In this document: piece by piece, positions 33,508 through 41,674 of the stretch
Position numbering within the stretch: the stretch's first letter is position 1
Layout: every line of letters starts with the position of its first letter
Assembly (NCBI GenBank): GCA_964388275.1
Contig: CAYLZD010000001.1
Location: 1-64,000, forward strand
Length of the DNA: 64,000 nt
Direction of reading: 5' to 3'
From: JARYLZ01 sp964388275
GTDB lineage: Bacteria; Bacteroidota; Ignavibacteria; SZUA-365
Notes under the pieces: model-generated
Told to the model about the DNA's origin: nothing
The model's input: the letters and a program-made list of their open reading frames with translations, nothing else
Databases searched by the model: none
Made by a program: the position numbers and the translations under genes

Positions 33508-34570
33508 AGCATCTCACGCATTCCTCTGCAAGCCCCTCCCAGGACAGGGAGCCGGCGTAAAGCCGCGCGTTCCGGATTCTTTGCGCCGCATCCGCCTGCG
33601 CCGGATCGCGTAAAATGGACATGAGCACATCTGCGAGTTCCTTCTCGTTCGCGGCAAAGAACATCTTCTCGGCAGCTTCCGGTATGGAGTCGTAATATGC
33701 TCTTCTGAGACTCGACAGCGCCGGGGCTATGACTGGTCTGCCGAAGACGAAGGCATCGAGTATGGTAAGAAATCCGGCGCCGATCACATATCCTGCCGCA
33801 TTGAGGTATGCATCGACGTGCCTTGTCGCCGGATAATGCTCCACTTTCATAAACGCGCCGGACATGGAGGTCAATCTCGTCGCCAAGGCGCCGTCTCCGA
33901 CAAGTATCAGCCTGCTTGGCACGGAAACGATTTCCGAAGCTGAGAGCAGGCATTCAGCGAAACCGTCGATGCAGGTATCGCTTTCTATTCGGCCGATGAA
34001 AATGAAATCCCGTGACGGACGCCATGGGATTCCCTGTGAACGGCGTATCGGCGCTCCGATGTTGACATGGTCGACCCTCTGTCTGTACAGCGCCTGGACA
34101 TATTCCCCCACCGCGAAAGTCGAATGCATGCAGAAGGCGCTGAGACGACGCAGGAATGTGTCTCGAAAACGCGGCGGCCAGCTATCGAAACCATGAAACG
34201 TCATCGTATACGAGAGCCGGGGAAAAAGAAAACGGAAAGGGAAAAACCATCCGATGAAAGTGGAGTAATCATGGAAGTGCAGGGCTTGCGCCTTTCGGAA
34301 GACATCTCTCCGCCTCCATATCCAGGACCAGCGCAGTATGAAAGTGAAGGGGTGCAGACGCCGGACTTGCATGCGCAGCACAGTCAGTCCCGGCGACTCC
34401 CGCTCCATCAAGCAGCTGTCCGATTCGGTTACGATCGTCACCTGATGCCCCCGAGAGACCAGAGCTCCCGCCAAAGCTTCCACCGAGCGTTCCACGCCTC
34501 CGATATCGGGAGCAAAGCGATGTGAAAAAAAAACGATCCGCATTGCCGTCTGCTTCGGCCTCCGCGTCAT
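33488..34570 (-). CDS. GT4-family glycosyltransferase
   Basis: A 360-residue GT-B enzyme starting with FFSHRFAPDIGGVERSVEALAGALVSRGH, the classic GT4 acceptor-side opening, and with FIGRIESDTCIDGFAECLL in the second domain. In the donor site the usual E-x7-E region reads GAGFLTILDAFVFGRP, with D in place of the second glutamate, a departure that could affect activity. The start at 34570 overlaps the upstream PIG-L gene by 4 bases (ATGA). An internal ATG at 34543 is an alternative. Confidence 0.8.
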   Translation of the reverse strand: MTRRPKQTAMRIVFFSHRFAPDIGGVERSVEALAGALVSRGHQVTIVTESDSCLMERESPGLTVLRMQVRRLHPFTFILRWSWIWRRRDVFRKAQALHFHDYSTFIGWFFPFRFLFPRLSYTMTFHGFDSWPPRFRDTFLRRLSAFCMHSTFAVGEYVQALYRQRVDHVNIGAPIRRSQGIPWRPSRDFIFIGRIESDTCIDGFAECLLSASEIVSVPSRLILVGDGALATRLTSMSGAFMKVEHYPATRHVDAYLNAAGYVIGAGFLTILDAFVFGRPVIAPALSSLRRAYYDSIPEAAEKMFFAANEKELADVLMSILRDPAQADAAQRIRNARLYAGSLSWEGLAEECVRCYGKRAA

Positions 34571-35754
34571 TCCGAGAGTTCAGGGGACTGGAGCTGAAAA
34601 AACTCATATCTGGGCGGTCGGCCTTCAGCCGGGGTGTAGCCGTAATCTTTGACGAATACGCCGTTCATCAGCTCGTTGCCGGGCTCCCATGGTTTGTCGT
34701 AATCGGCGCCTTCATGATAAAGGAAGGTTATTTCTCGGAGAGACCTGTATTTCCGCTCTCGTGCGAATCCGTTGTTGTCGTCGAGATCGAGGAAATGAGT
34801 GATTTTGTCTTGATAATTGTACTCTGGAAAACATGTGAAAAGTTTTGGCCTCTCGTGCGCCGGCATCGTTCTCACGAAGTCTCCGACAATCTTGTTGGCC
34901 GCCTTATGTAACGGGCTGCCGTATTCGCCGTCGCTACCGTGCGTAAGGATCAGCGTGGGACGGATCCTATGTACGATTTCGGCGATCCCCTCTGAAAGTG
35001 CGTTTCCCGCGAGTGTGGACGGCCCGTAGCTCGTTTCGAAATCGCAGCCCGGGAATTCTCCGAACTGCGCGATTTTCCGGCCATTCATGGTTAACGACAC
35101 ATTGAGAACTTCAATCTGAACTCCGAGGTGTCTGGAATATGCCCTGATGACATCGAGTTTAACGAGCCCCGCACTGTCGGTTACGATGCGCACGCTGCCG
35201 TCGGGCAAGACTCCCATGCAGTTGTATCCGCCCAGCATTTGCGAGGGCTCCTCCGACAGTCCAAGTGAACCGTCCGATCCGTTGGTCAGGAGGAGCACTT
35301 GTACATTCCACGAATGAGCCGCCGCGAAAGCCAGAAGGCCGCCGGAAAGGAGCACCTCGTCATCGGGGTGGGCGAACACGCCGAGAAGCGTGTTTCCGGT
35401 TTGCCTGACGTCATTAAGCAACAGCGCAAGATTGACGAAGCCGTGTCCGGCGAGTTCCTCGGGACTCTTCAAGTAGCCCTCATGATCGTCCGGATCGAAA
35501 ATCGATTGGAAGTAATCGATTTTTATACGATCTCCGGAATGACTGTTGTAAAGAAATTCACTCTTGTAAACGACCGGATGATTCACGCCCGGCCATTCGT
35601 CGAAATCCCACGTTCCATGAAGAATTCCCGCTGGAATATCGAAATCCGGCCGGAACATAAGCTCGTGAGCTCTAACCGGGACGATTTCCTGCGCCGGACC
35701 GCTTGCGAACGGCAGAGCCAGAGACACCACCATAGAGAGTATCCCGGCTGGCAT
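34567..35754 (-). CDS. exported PIG-L family deacetylase
   Basis: A 395-residue second PIG-L/LmbE deacetylase of the locus, but with a signal peptide (MPAGILSMVVSLALPFASGPAQE), so it should act in the periplasm or outside. The zinc motif FAHPDDEVLLSGG lies near residue 125, and the later LTHGSDGEYGSPLHKAAN carries the distal histidine. ATG 35754 is chosen to give the signal peptide. An upstream in-frame start at 35847 would add 31 charged residues. It heads the tightly overlapping gene series that runs down to 27787. Confidence 0.82.
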   Translation of the reverse strand: MPAGILSMVVSLALPFASGPAQEIVPVRAHELMFRPDFDIPAGILHGTWDFDEWPGVNHPVVYKSEFLYNSHSGDRIKIDYFQSIFDPDDHEGYLKSPEELAGHGFVNLALLLNDVRQTGNTLLGVFAHPDDEVLLSGGLLAFAAAHSWNVQVLLLTNGSDGSLGLSEEPSQMLGGYNCMGVLPDGSVRIVTDSAGLVKLDVIRAYSRHLGVQIEVLNVSLTMNGRKIAQFGEFPGCDFETSYGPSTLAGNALSEGIAEIVHRIRPTLILTHGSDGEYGSPLHKAANKIVGDFVRTMPAHERPKLFTCFPEYNYQDKITHFLDLDDNNGFARERKYRSLREITFLYHEGADYDKPWEPGNELMNGVFVKDYGYTPAEGRPPRYEFFQLQSPELSE

Positions 35755-35853
35755 GACGCGTCTGCGTTGAATCTTGCACTCTCGCGGTAGACCAGGACCC
35801 GGCCTGCAGATCCGTCGCACATCGGCGTTAGATACGTCCCGACACATGATGCT

Positions 35854-38800
35854 TCACGGATTATGTGGATTCCTGTGACCTGTCCCGGAATCCGCCGAAG
35901 CCAAACGCCTATCGACCGCTTGGACGCCCGCCTGCTGCAGTATGCTCGCGCCGTCATTCAACGTGCTTTTCGTCTCTTCAGCGTATTGACGAAGCCGAGC
36001 GTCAACCGAATCGTCCGCCGGCTTTTGGGGAAATATTTCACTGCGATAGCGGTCCAGGAAATAAGCAATGGTCTCGATACGTATTTTCAGACTCCCGGCC
36101 GGCTTGTTTTCGTCGATGTCTTTGAATGAAAAATACGGTGTGCCTGAACGCTCGACAATCTCTTGTATCAGAGAGTATATCGGCGCATCGTGTCCGCATT
36201 TGAAACTGGAGAGTTCCAATGCTACCAGATTAGGATGCCTCGCGACGAATTTCGCGGCCCAGATTTTCCGCGAAGTGTTCTCGCTGTATGCATTTTTCCA
36301 AACATCAGAGATGTCCATCGGATGTCTTAAGCTTCCTGCCATCACTTCATCTCCGAACAGGCGTTGAAGCATTTCATCGTCAGTCGGGAGTGTGTCCTGT
36401 GACAGTATCGGATAACCGAGCCGCTGCAATCCTTCCAAAAGCGAGTGGTTGATGCCGGGATCGCAGTGATATGGTCTTCCCAACACTGTTATTCCGAGGC
36501 GGTTCTCGCGTTCCAAGCGATCGATCACTCGACGTCCTTCCGAGCGCAGTTTTTCATGGAACGCAGTCAGGGCGGCAAATCCGGCTTCGACAGCTCTTAA
36601 AGTTTCGTCCTTTGACAAATTCAGCTTTTCATGAAAGCATTCGTACATTTGCCGCGCACAGAGATGCGGGTCGCTCAGACAAATGAAAGGATTCAAGTAA
36701 TCCACGCCAACACGGCGAAACGTGTCTTCCTCCTTGAGGAAGGCCGCTTTTACCGATTCCGTGGTCCCTGTTGCGGTAGGACACGCTCGGGAGGCGAGCA
36801 CATCATGCAGGTCGGTAGGAAATTCGTCAATGATCGGGAAAAACAACCAATGGAACGGCGTTCCAGTGTGCTTCTTGAACAACAGGTTGTGAACATGAGC
36901 GAGAGCGACCTTGCTCGGATAGCAGGGATCGATACTTCCACGGCGGGAGCCTTCCTTATACATCGTTTCGTTAGTGAAATCGCTGAAAACGATGTTTTCA
37001 TGGGGAATACCAAGACTCTCGAACCAGGCGGAGAAGAACGGCATAAATGAATAAAGGTTCAACACTCTCGGCACGCCGACCCGGATCCGACTACGCTCAA
37101 GGCGACGCTGTTCCCATTTCTGACGCGCTCTACCTGCGAAAAATTTTGGTGACGAGGGGTAAGCTGGTTCCGGATTTGTGGCTTTCCATGCAAGACGCGC
37201 ATGCTCGTCGAGCAGATTCGGATGCAGCTTCCTGATTTCGTTGATGCTGCGCGCGATGGCTCTCATGTCGTCGACATCCTCCACCGCGCCTTTTTCACAA
37301 GTGGCGATGATCAGGCGATTTGCGCCGGGATTCAATGGCACGGCAGATGCGGGATTGTGGCTCTGTTCGTATGCAGTTTCGAATCGTGCTGAACGAACCG
37401 CCTCCGGACCGTACTTATAATCGAAACTGGCAGTATCCTCCTGAGCGGGCTCCGTAGTTTCAATATCAATGAAGGTACGCATGCAGTTATTTTTACAGAA
37501 GAAACAACGTGTTGCCTCGTTACGGGTCGTCTTGTATTTGATACCGGCGACTGCGTCTAAACCGATGAAACTGCTCACATGACCTTCCGAATGGATTCTG
37601 GCAGCCTCCAAGGCGCAACCGATGGCGCCCGCCTCTCCTGTATGCTCGTGAACGCGAATCAGTGGCTTCAGTCCGCTCTTACGAAATCTCTCGTTAATGA
37701 AATCCACTTGCGCTTTGACCGCGGCTAGATTGCGCTGTGTGCCTCCTTGCAGAATAAAATGCGTACCAAGTTCTGTTATATTAGGAATTTGGGAGACGTA
37801 CAGCCATATGTTTTTCGGCAGGACGACAGCCAGGCCTGCCAATATTTCATTCGGTTGCCATCCTTGTCTTTGAAAATCGACTATATCTGTTTGCATGAAC
37901 ACGGCGCAGCCGTAACCGAATTCCGGAAGGGATTTGGCTGAAAACGCAATTTCCGCGTAATCGTCGACAGAATAACCGAAACCCTCGGCTGTGCTCTGCA
38001 GAAAGTACCCATTTCCCGCGGAACATTGTGTATTTAACTTGAAATCAGAAACTCTATTATCTTTCAATACAATAAGTTTTATGTCCTGACCTCCAACATC
38101 ACATATGACGTCCACATTTTGATGAAAATGCAGGGCTGCTTGCGTATGCGCTACAGTCTCGACCAAGGCGACATCAGCGCCGATCGTTTTTCTCAGAATA
38201 TCCTTCGCATAACCGGTCGTACCTGCTGCGATGATCTCCAAATCACCGTGTTGGCGCTTCACTTGCTGGTGCAGATCATCAATGATTTGTACAGTATCTT
38301 CGATGGGATTTCCATTCGAAAGCTGATACGACTTGAATGCGACTCTGCGCTTCAGGTCGAGCAAAACCCCCTTGGTAGAGGTGGAACCTCCATCGACACC
38401 GAGAAAGGCCCTAAAATGCCTTTGTCCATTTATCTTGAGCGGCATAAACGGCTTCACTGCATATTGGTTTCTGAATTGCTCGAGTTCCGTCTGATCGCTG
38501 ATCAAGGGAGGCAGTCCACTTCTTTTCTTGATTTCATCCCGTCCGACGTTTATAAACGAAACGAGTGGCTCGATCCCTCTGTATTCGACCACCTCTTCAT
38601 CGTTTTGCCTGCCGAACTCGATAGCGCCCAGAGCGCCGTAATACTCCGCGTTCTCGGGCACATAGATCAGATCTCCCGGTTCGACTCCGTTCGGTAGTGA
38701 GACGCGCCTATCTTGCCAAAGACGCGTGATATTTGCCCTCCAGCACTCTACCATTCCCCTGATAAATGAATTCGGGCCACCGAGTAACAGAACTTCCGGT

Positions 38801-39462
38801 CGCAAGGTGTGACCACGTGTCAATACGGATAAATTTTGTTGTACGATCGATTCGAAGAGCGAAGCCATCAACTCGTTCGCGGGAACGCCTTGTTTTTGCA
38901 GCCCGTTTATATCCGTTTCGGCGAAAACCCCACATTTCCCGGCAACCGCATGCAATTTCACGCCCTCGTAGCCGGCCTCGGAGAGTTCGCCGGGTGTCAT
39001 GCGCAGTTTCGCATTGATTTTATCGATAACTGCGCCTGTTCCGCCTGCACATTTATCGTTCATGGAAGGAATTTTCTTTTTGCGTCCGGTACTTGTATCA
39101 TCTTTGAATATGATGATCTTCGCGTCCTGACCTCCGAGTTCGATTACCGAGCCCGCAGAGGGATGCATCTTCTCGACAGCCAGGGTTACGGCAAGAACTT
39201 CTTGTACAAATCGTGCGCCAAGGTATGAAGAGAGGGTGTTTCCACCTGATCCCGTTACGAAAATCCTGAATGTTTCAGTCGTGTCACCGAGCAACTCATG
39301 AATTTCCCTTAGAAATTCGAGCACTTTTTCCGGTTGCTTTGTCTCGTGCCTTCTATATTTCCTCCATACGATATTTCCCGTGTCAGGATCAATCACCAGA
39401 GCTTTGACGGTTGTGCTGCCGATATCGAGCCCTATGTAGTACAGAGGTGTATGCTGTTTCAT
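35854..39462 (-). CDS. two-module acyl-CoA dehydratase activase with DUF2229-like region
   Basis: A 1202-residue protein of the BadF/BadG/BcrA/BcrD (HgdC) family. Two ASKHA-type ATPase modules are present in tandem: the first at about 1-300 (YIGLDIGSTTVKALVID and DKCAGGTGAVI with C138), the second from about residue 350 (FLGVDGGSTSTKGVLLDL, QCSAGNGYFLQS). A cysteine cluster RCFFCKNNCMRTF and a DUF2229/dehydratase-like C-terminal half (RIRVGVPRVLNLYSFMPFFSAWF) follow. The single cysteine in each module matches the residue that binds the shared [4Fe-4S] cluster in HgdC dimers. Such proteins drive ATP-dependent one-electron reduction of dehydratases. It overlaps its partner gene by 4 bases. The substrate is unknown. 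Confidence 0.88.
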   Translation of the reverse strand: MKQHTPLYYIGLDIGSTTVKALVIDPDTGNIVWRKYRRHETKQPEKVLEFLREIHELLGDTTETFRIFVTGSGGNTLSSYLGARFVQEVLAVTLAVEKMHPSAGSVIELGGQDAKIIIFKDDTSTGRKKKIPSMNDKCAGGTGAVIDKINAKLRMTPGELSEAGYEGVKLHAVAGKCGVFAETDINGLQKQGVPANELMASLFESIVQQNLSVLTRGHTLRPEVLLLGGPNSFIRGMVECWRANITRLWQDRRVSLPNGVEPGDLIYVPENAEYYGALGAIEFGRQNDEEVVEYRGIEPLVSFINVGRDEIKKRSGLPPLISDQTELEQFRNQYAVKPFMPLKINGQRHFRAFLGVDGGSTSTKGVLLDLKRRVAFKSYQLSNGNPIEDTVQIIDDLHQQVKRQHGDLEIIAAGTTGYAKDILRKTIGADVALVETVAHTQAALHFHQNVDVICDVGGQDIKLIVLKDNRVSDFKLNTQCSAGNGYFLQSTAEGFGYSVDDYAEIAFSAKSLPEFGYGCAVFMQTDIVDFQRQGWQPNEILAGLAVVLPKNIWLYVSQIPNITELGTHFILQGGTQRNLAAVKAQVDFINERFRKSGLKPLIRVHEHTGEAGAIGCALEAARIHSEGHVSSFIGLDAVAGIKYKTTRNEATRCFFCKNNCMRTFIDIETTEPAQEDTASFDYKYGPEAVRSARFETAYEQSHNPASAVPLNPGANRLIIATCEKGAVEDVDDMRAIARSINEIRKLHPNLLDEHARLAWKATNPEPAYPSSPKFFAGRARQKWEQRRLERSRIRVGVPRVLNLYSFMPFFSAWFESLGIPHENIVFSDFTNETMYKEGSRRGSIDPCYPSKVALAHVHNLLFKKHTGTPFHWLFFPIIDEFPTDLHDVLASRACPTATGTTESVKAAFLKEEDTFRRVGVDYLNPFICLSDPHLCARQMYECFHEKLNLSKDETLRAVEAGFAALTAFHEKLRSEGRRVIDRLERENRLGITVLGRPYHCDPGINHSLLEGLQRLGYPILSQDTLPTDDEMLQRLFGDEVMAGSLRHPMDISDVWKNAYSENTSRKIWAAKFVARHPNLVALELSSFKCGHDAPIYSLIQEIVERSGTPYFSFKDIDENKPAGSLKIRIETIAYFLDRYRSEIFPQKPADDSVDARLRQYAEETKSTLNDGASILQQAGVQAVDRRLASADSGTGHRNPHNP

Positions 39463-41261
39463 ACGGCCGCTCCGTCGTTAGCAACGCCGGTTTTACCCGC
39501 CACCGACAAGGCAAACGCGGCCGCCACCCCGACCACTCCGGGATATCTGGGCGTGTTGTTGAATGGACGCGAGAGTTCAGGATGCTCGCTGCGGATCCTT
39601 TGCAAACTTGCAGAGTCGAGTCCGGTTCCTTGCAGCACTCGTGCGATTTCCTCTTTGGCAATGATCCTTGCCTCACCCAGAGCCATCTGAACCCTGCTGT
39701 ACGCGTTTATGACGCCCTCTCCCGAAGTCTCAATAGGAAGAAAAAGAATCTCCCTGTGGTGCGACACGACCGATGATTGTACGCCGTCGGACTGTGTGCT
39801 CGGCATGCAGCCGAATGGTTTCAGCGAGAGCACCATATGGCAAAGCGAGTCTCGCGTGAAGGTGATGCTTTTGGCTATTTCCAGATGTCCTTCTCCTCCC
39901 TCGAGCCTGGAATTGTACCAGCGATGGGCGACCCTTTGCATTTCATACTGGTCCGACAGAGGCAATGGAAGGTCACACATGGCTTTACGGAGTCGATTGT
40001 ACTCCCTTGAAAAAGCGGATTCTGCGAAAGTAAGAACCGCGAGTTTCTTCCACATACGCAACTCGTTGCGGATTCTCGCACCCAATTGCCTCGGCCATAC
40101 CCAATCCGGATCAATATTCAGGTTGCTCCTGTCCTTTATTTCCTGTTTGGATTGATGCAGCAGGTACAGAAGCCAGTTCGAGATAGGTTCAACCAGCACT
40201 TGCGCGCCCTCTTTTTCCAGAAAGCGAAACATGTTGAAGTTTCCATCGCCTTCGGTGGTTTGCGCCCAGAATTCCCCGGTAATTTTGACGACAGGCCTGA
40301 TCCTGGTTCTGTCGACGTCAACCGCATCCAGCCGTTCCTTACACCAGCGCATGCCTTTGAGGACATCCTTTCGGACAAGTTGCGACAGGATTCGTTCGGC
40401 GAGGACAAAAGTGTTACCCGTCGAAGCTCCGGCAATTCTTTTTTCCGTATCAGCGGCAGCTTCTCTGCTTCGCTTTCGGAGTATCTCCGCCATATGCTCG
40501 ATGCAGTCATGCATCGCGGAATCGGTCGCTCCGTTCTCCACTTCAAACGGTCTAATCTGATAGGCGGTATCGTTAATGATGTCAGCTATCAAAAACGAAT
40601 TGATTATGCCGAGTGTGAAATCCACATTCATCTCGAGTCCGTCCGCCTCGGCTGCCTGATTGAGTCCGCCGGATTGTTCGAGAATCAGAACGCGGAAACC
40701 TTCGAAGCCGGCATTCCGCAGCGCGAGGCGGAACTCCGCCTCATACATACCGAAACGGCATGGACCGCATGCGCCGGCCGTGAAAAACACATATCTGTCA
40801 ATTATTTCTTTTCTCGACAAGCCGTTCTTTTCGAGAGAAGACAGATACTCTATCAAGTTCCCGACAGTAAAGTATGTGGGATTGCACTGGCCGTTGTTGC
40901 CGAATTCCCTTCCGGTTTGATAAGCTTTAACATCGGGCGCGGGCAGATATTCGGCTTTGTAACCCAGGCCGTGCAAGGTGGATTGTATGAGCCTTTCGTG
41001 TTTCCATGTCAGACCGCCGAAAAGAACCGTGGTATCAGGTCGCTCGGCTCTCGTGAAGGGCCGCTCCGCCGGTCTTTTGGCGTGGACGATTTTCCGCGAC
41101 GCCTGAAACGGGAGAACACGAGCATCCCGATGATCCGACTCCGATGCATCGGCAAGGGCCTGAAATTCCGGCTTTTCAATATTGTAGGGATGAAACGGCC
41201 GCGTCTCATTGCCGCAATCCATCGAAGGGCTTGATCCGGACTGGGATTGCACTCTATGCAT
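39459..41261 (-). CDS. 2-hydroxyacyl-CoA dehydratase-related partner protein
   Basis: A 600-residue protein with an HgdB/COG3581-like character. It shows TTVLFGGLTWKHERLIQSTLHGLGY, the NNGQCNPTYFTVGNLIEYL segment with a likely cluster-binding cysteine, and FTAGACGPCRFGMYEAEFRLAL with two more cysteines. The C-terminal half resembles the dehydratase D-component. It precedes the activase gene with a 4-base overlap and probably forms a complex with it. In other genomes, as far as I recall, the same elements occur as one very long polypeptide. The first 70 residues (from ATG 41261) look unstructured and the true start could be further in. Confidence 0.78.
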   Translation of the reverse strand: MHRVQSQSGSSPSMDCGNETRPFHPYNIEKPEFQALADASESDHRDARVLPFQASRKIVHAKRPAERPFTRAERPDTTVLFGGLTWKHERLIQSTLHGLGYKAEYLPAPDVKAYQTGREFGNNGQCNPTYFTVGNLIEYLSSLEKNGLSRKEIIDRYVFFTAGACGPCRFGMYEAEFRLALRNAGFEGFRVLILEQSGGLNQAAEADGLEMNVDFTLGIINSFLIADIINDTAYQIRPFEVENGATDSAMHDCIEHMAEILRKRSREAAADTEKRIAGASTGNTFVLAERILSQLVRKDVLKGMRWCKERLDAVDVDRTRIRPVVKITGEFWAQTTEGDGNFNMFRFLEKEGAQVLVEPISNWLLYLLHQSKQEIKDRSNLNIDPDWVWPRQLGARIRNELRMWKKLAVLTFAESAFSREYNRLRKAMCDLPLPLSDQYEMQRVAHRWYNSRLEGGEGHLEIAKSITFTRDSLCHMVLSLKPFGCMPSTQSDGVQSSVVSHHREILFLPIETSGEGVINAYSRVQMALGEARIIAKEEIARVLQGTGLDSASLQRIRSEHPELSRPFNNTPRYPGVVGVAAAFALSVAGKTGVANDGAAV

Positions 41262-41674
41262 GTTGTGGGTCTTTCGTGTTTTACGGTCGGAGATCCAGAC
41301 TCCGCGCCTCGAACTTCAGCAAAAATGTATTAAAAATGGACAGGTAACTTCTCATGACGACAGACCGCATCGATAAATGCGGTTCAATGACATTGTCAGG
41401 GTTCAGGACTCAGCCCGCATAGGGGGATCTCGTCTGGAATCATGAGTATGTCATGAAAAAATACGAAATCATGCTGACATTCCAATTCAAACGGCTCGGT
41501 TCTGTTCGGATGAGGTCCTCAAATGGCAAGCTTGAACAATTCTTAAATCTGCGGATAAAATGCCAAATCGAGCGCGGCGTTCCCTGAAACCGCCGCGCTC
41601 GAAATGATAAATCGGAGTCAGGACGAATGGCAAACGCGCCGAGCAGCCAAGCGCCCTCATGTCATTGCAGATTT
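41262..41674. other. 413-base non-coding gap between two minus-strand genes
   Basis: No protein-like frame is convincing here. The only clear structure is the 12-pair hairpin at 41568-41602. The part next to 41261 should hold the promoter of the dehydratase-activase pair. TACATTTTTG reads on the minus strand in this part, but no TTG lies at the expected distance. Confidence 0.5.
41568..41602 (-). terminator. strong hairpin downstream of the T9SS repeat protein
   Basis: TCGAGCGCGGCG (41568-41579) pairs perfectly with CGCCGCGCTCGA (41591-41602) around an 11-base loop. On the minus strand it is followed by TTTGGCATTTT rather than a clean T run. It lies about 70 bases past the stop of the 980-residue gene and probably terminates or protects that transcript. 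Confidence 0.6.
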
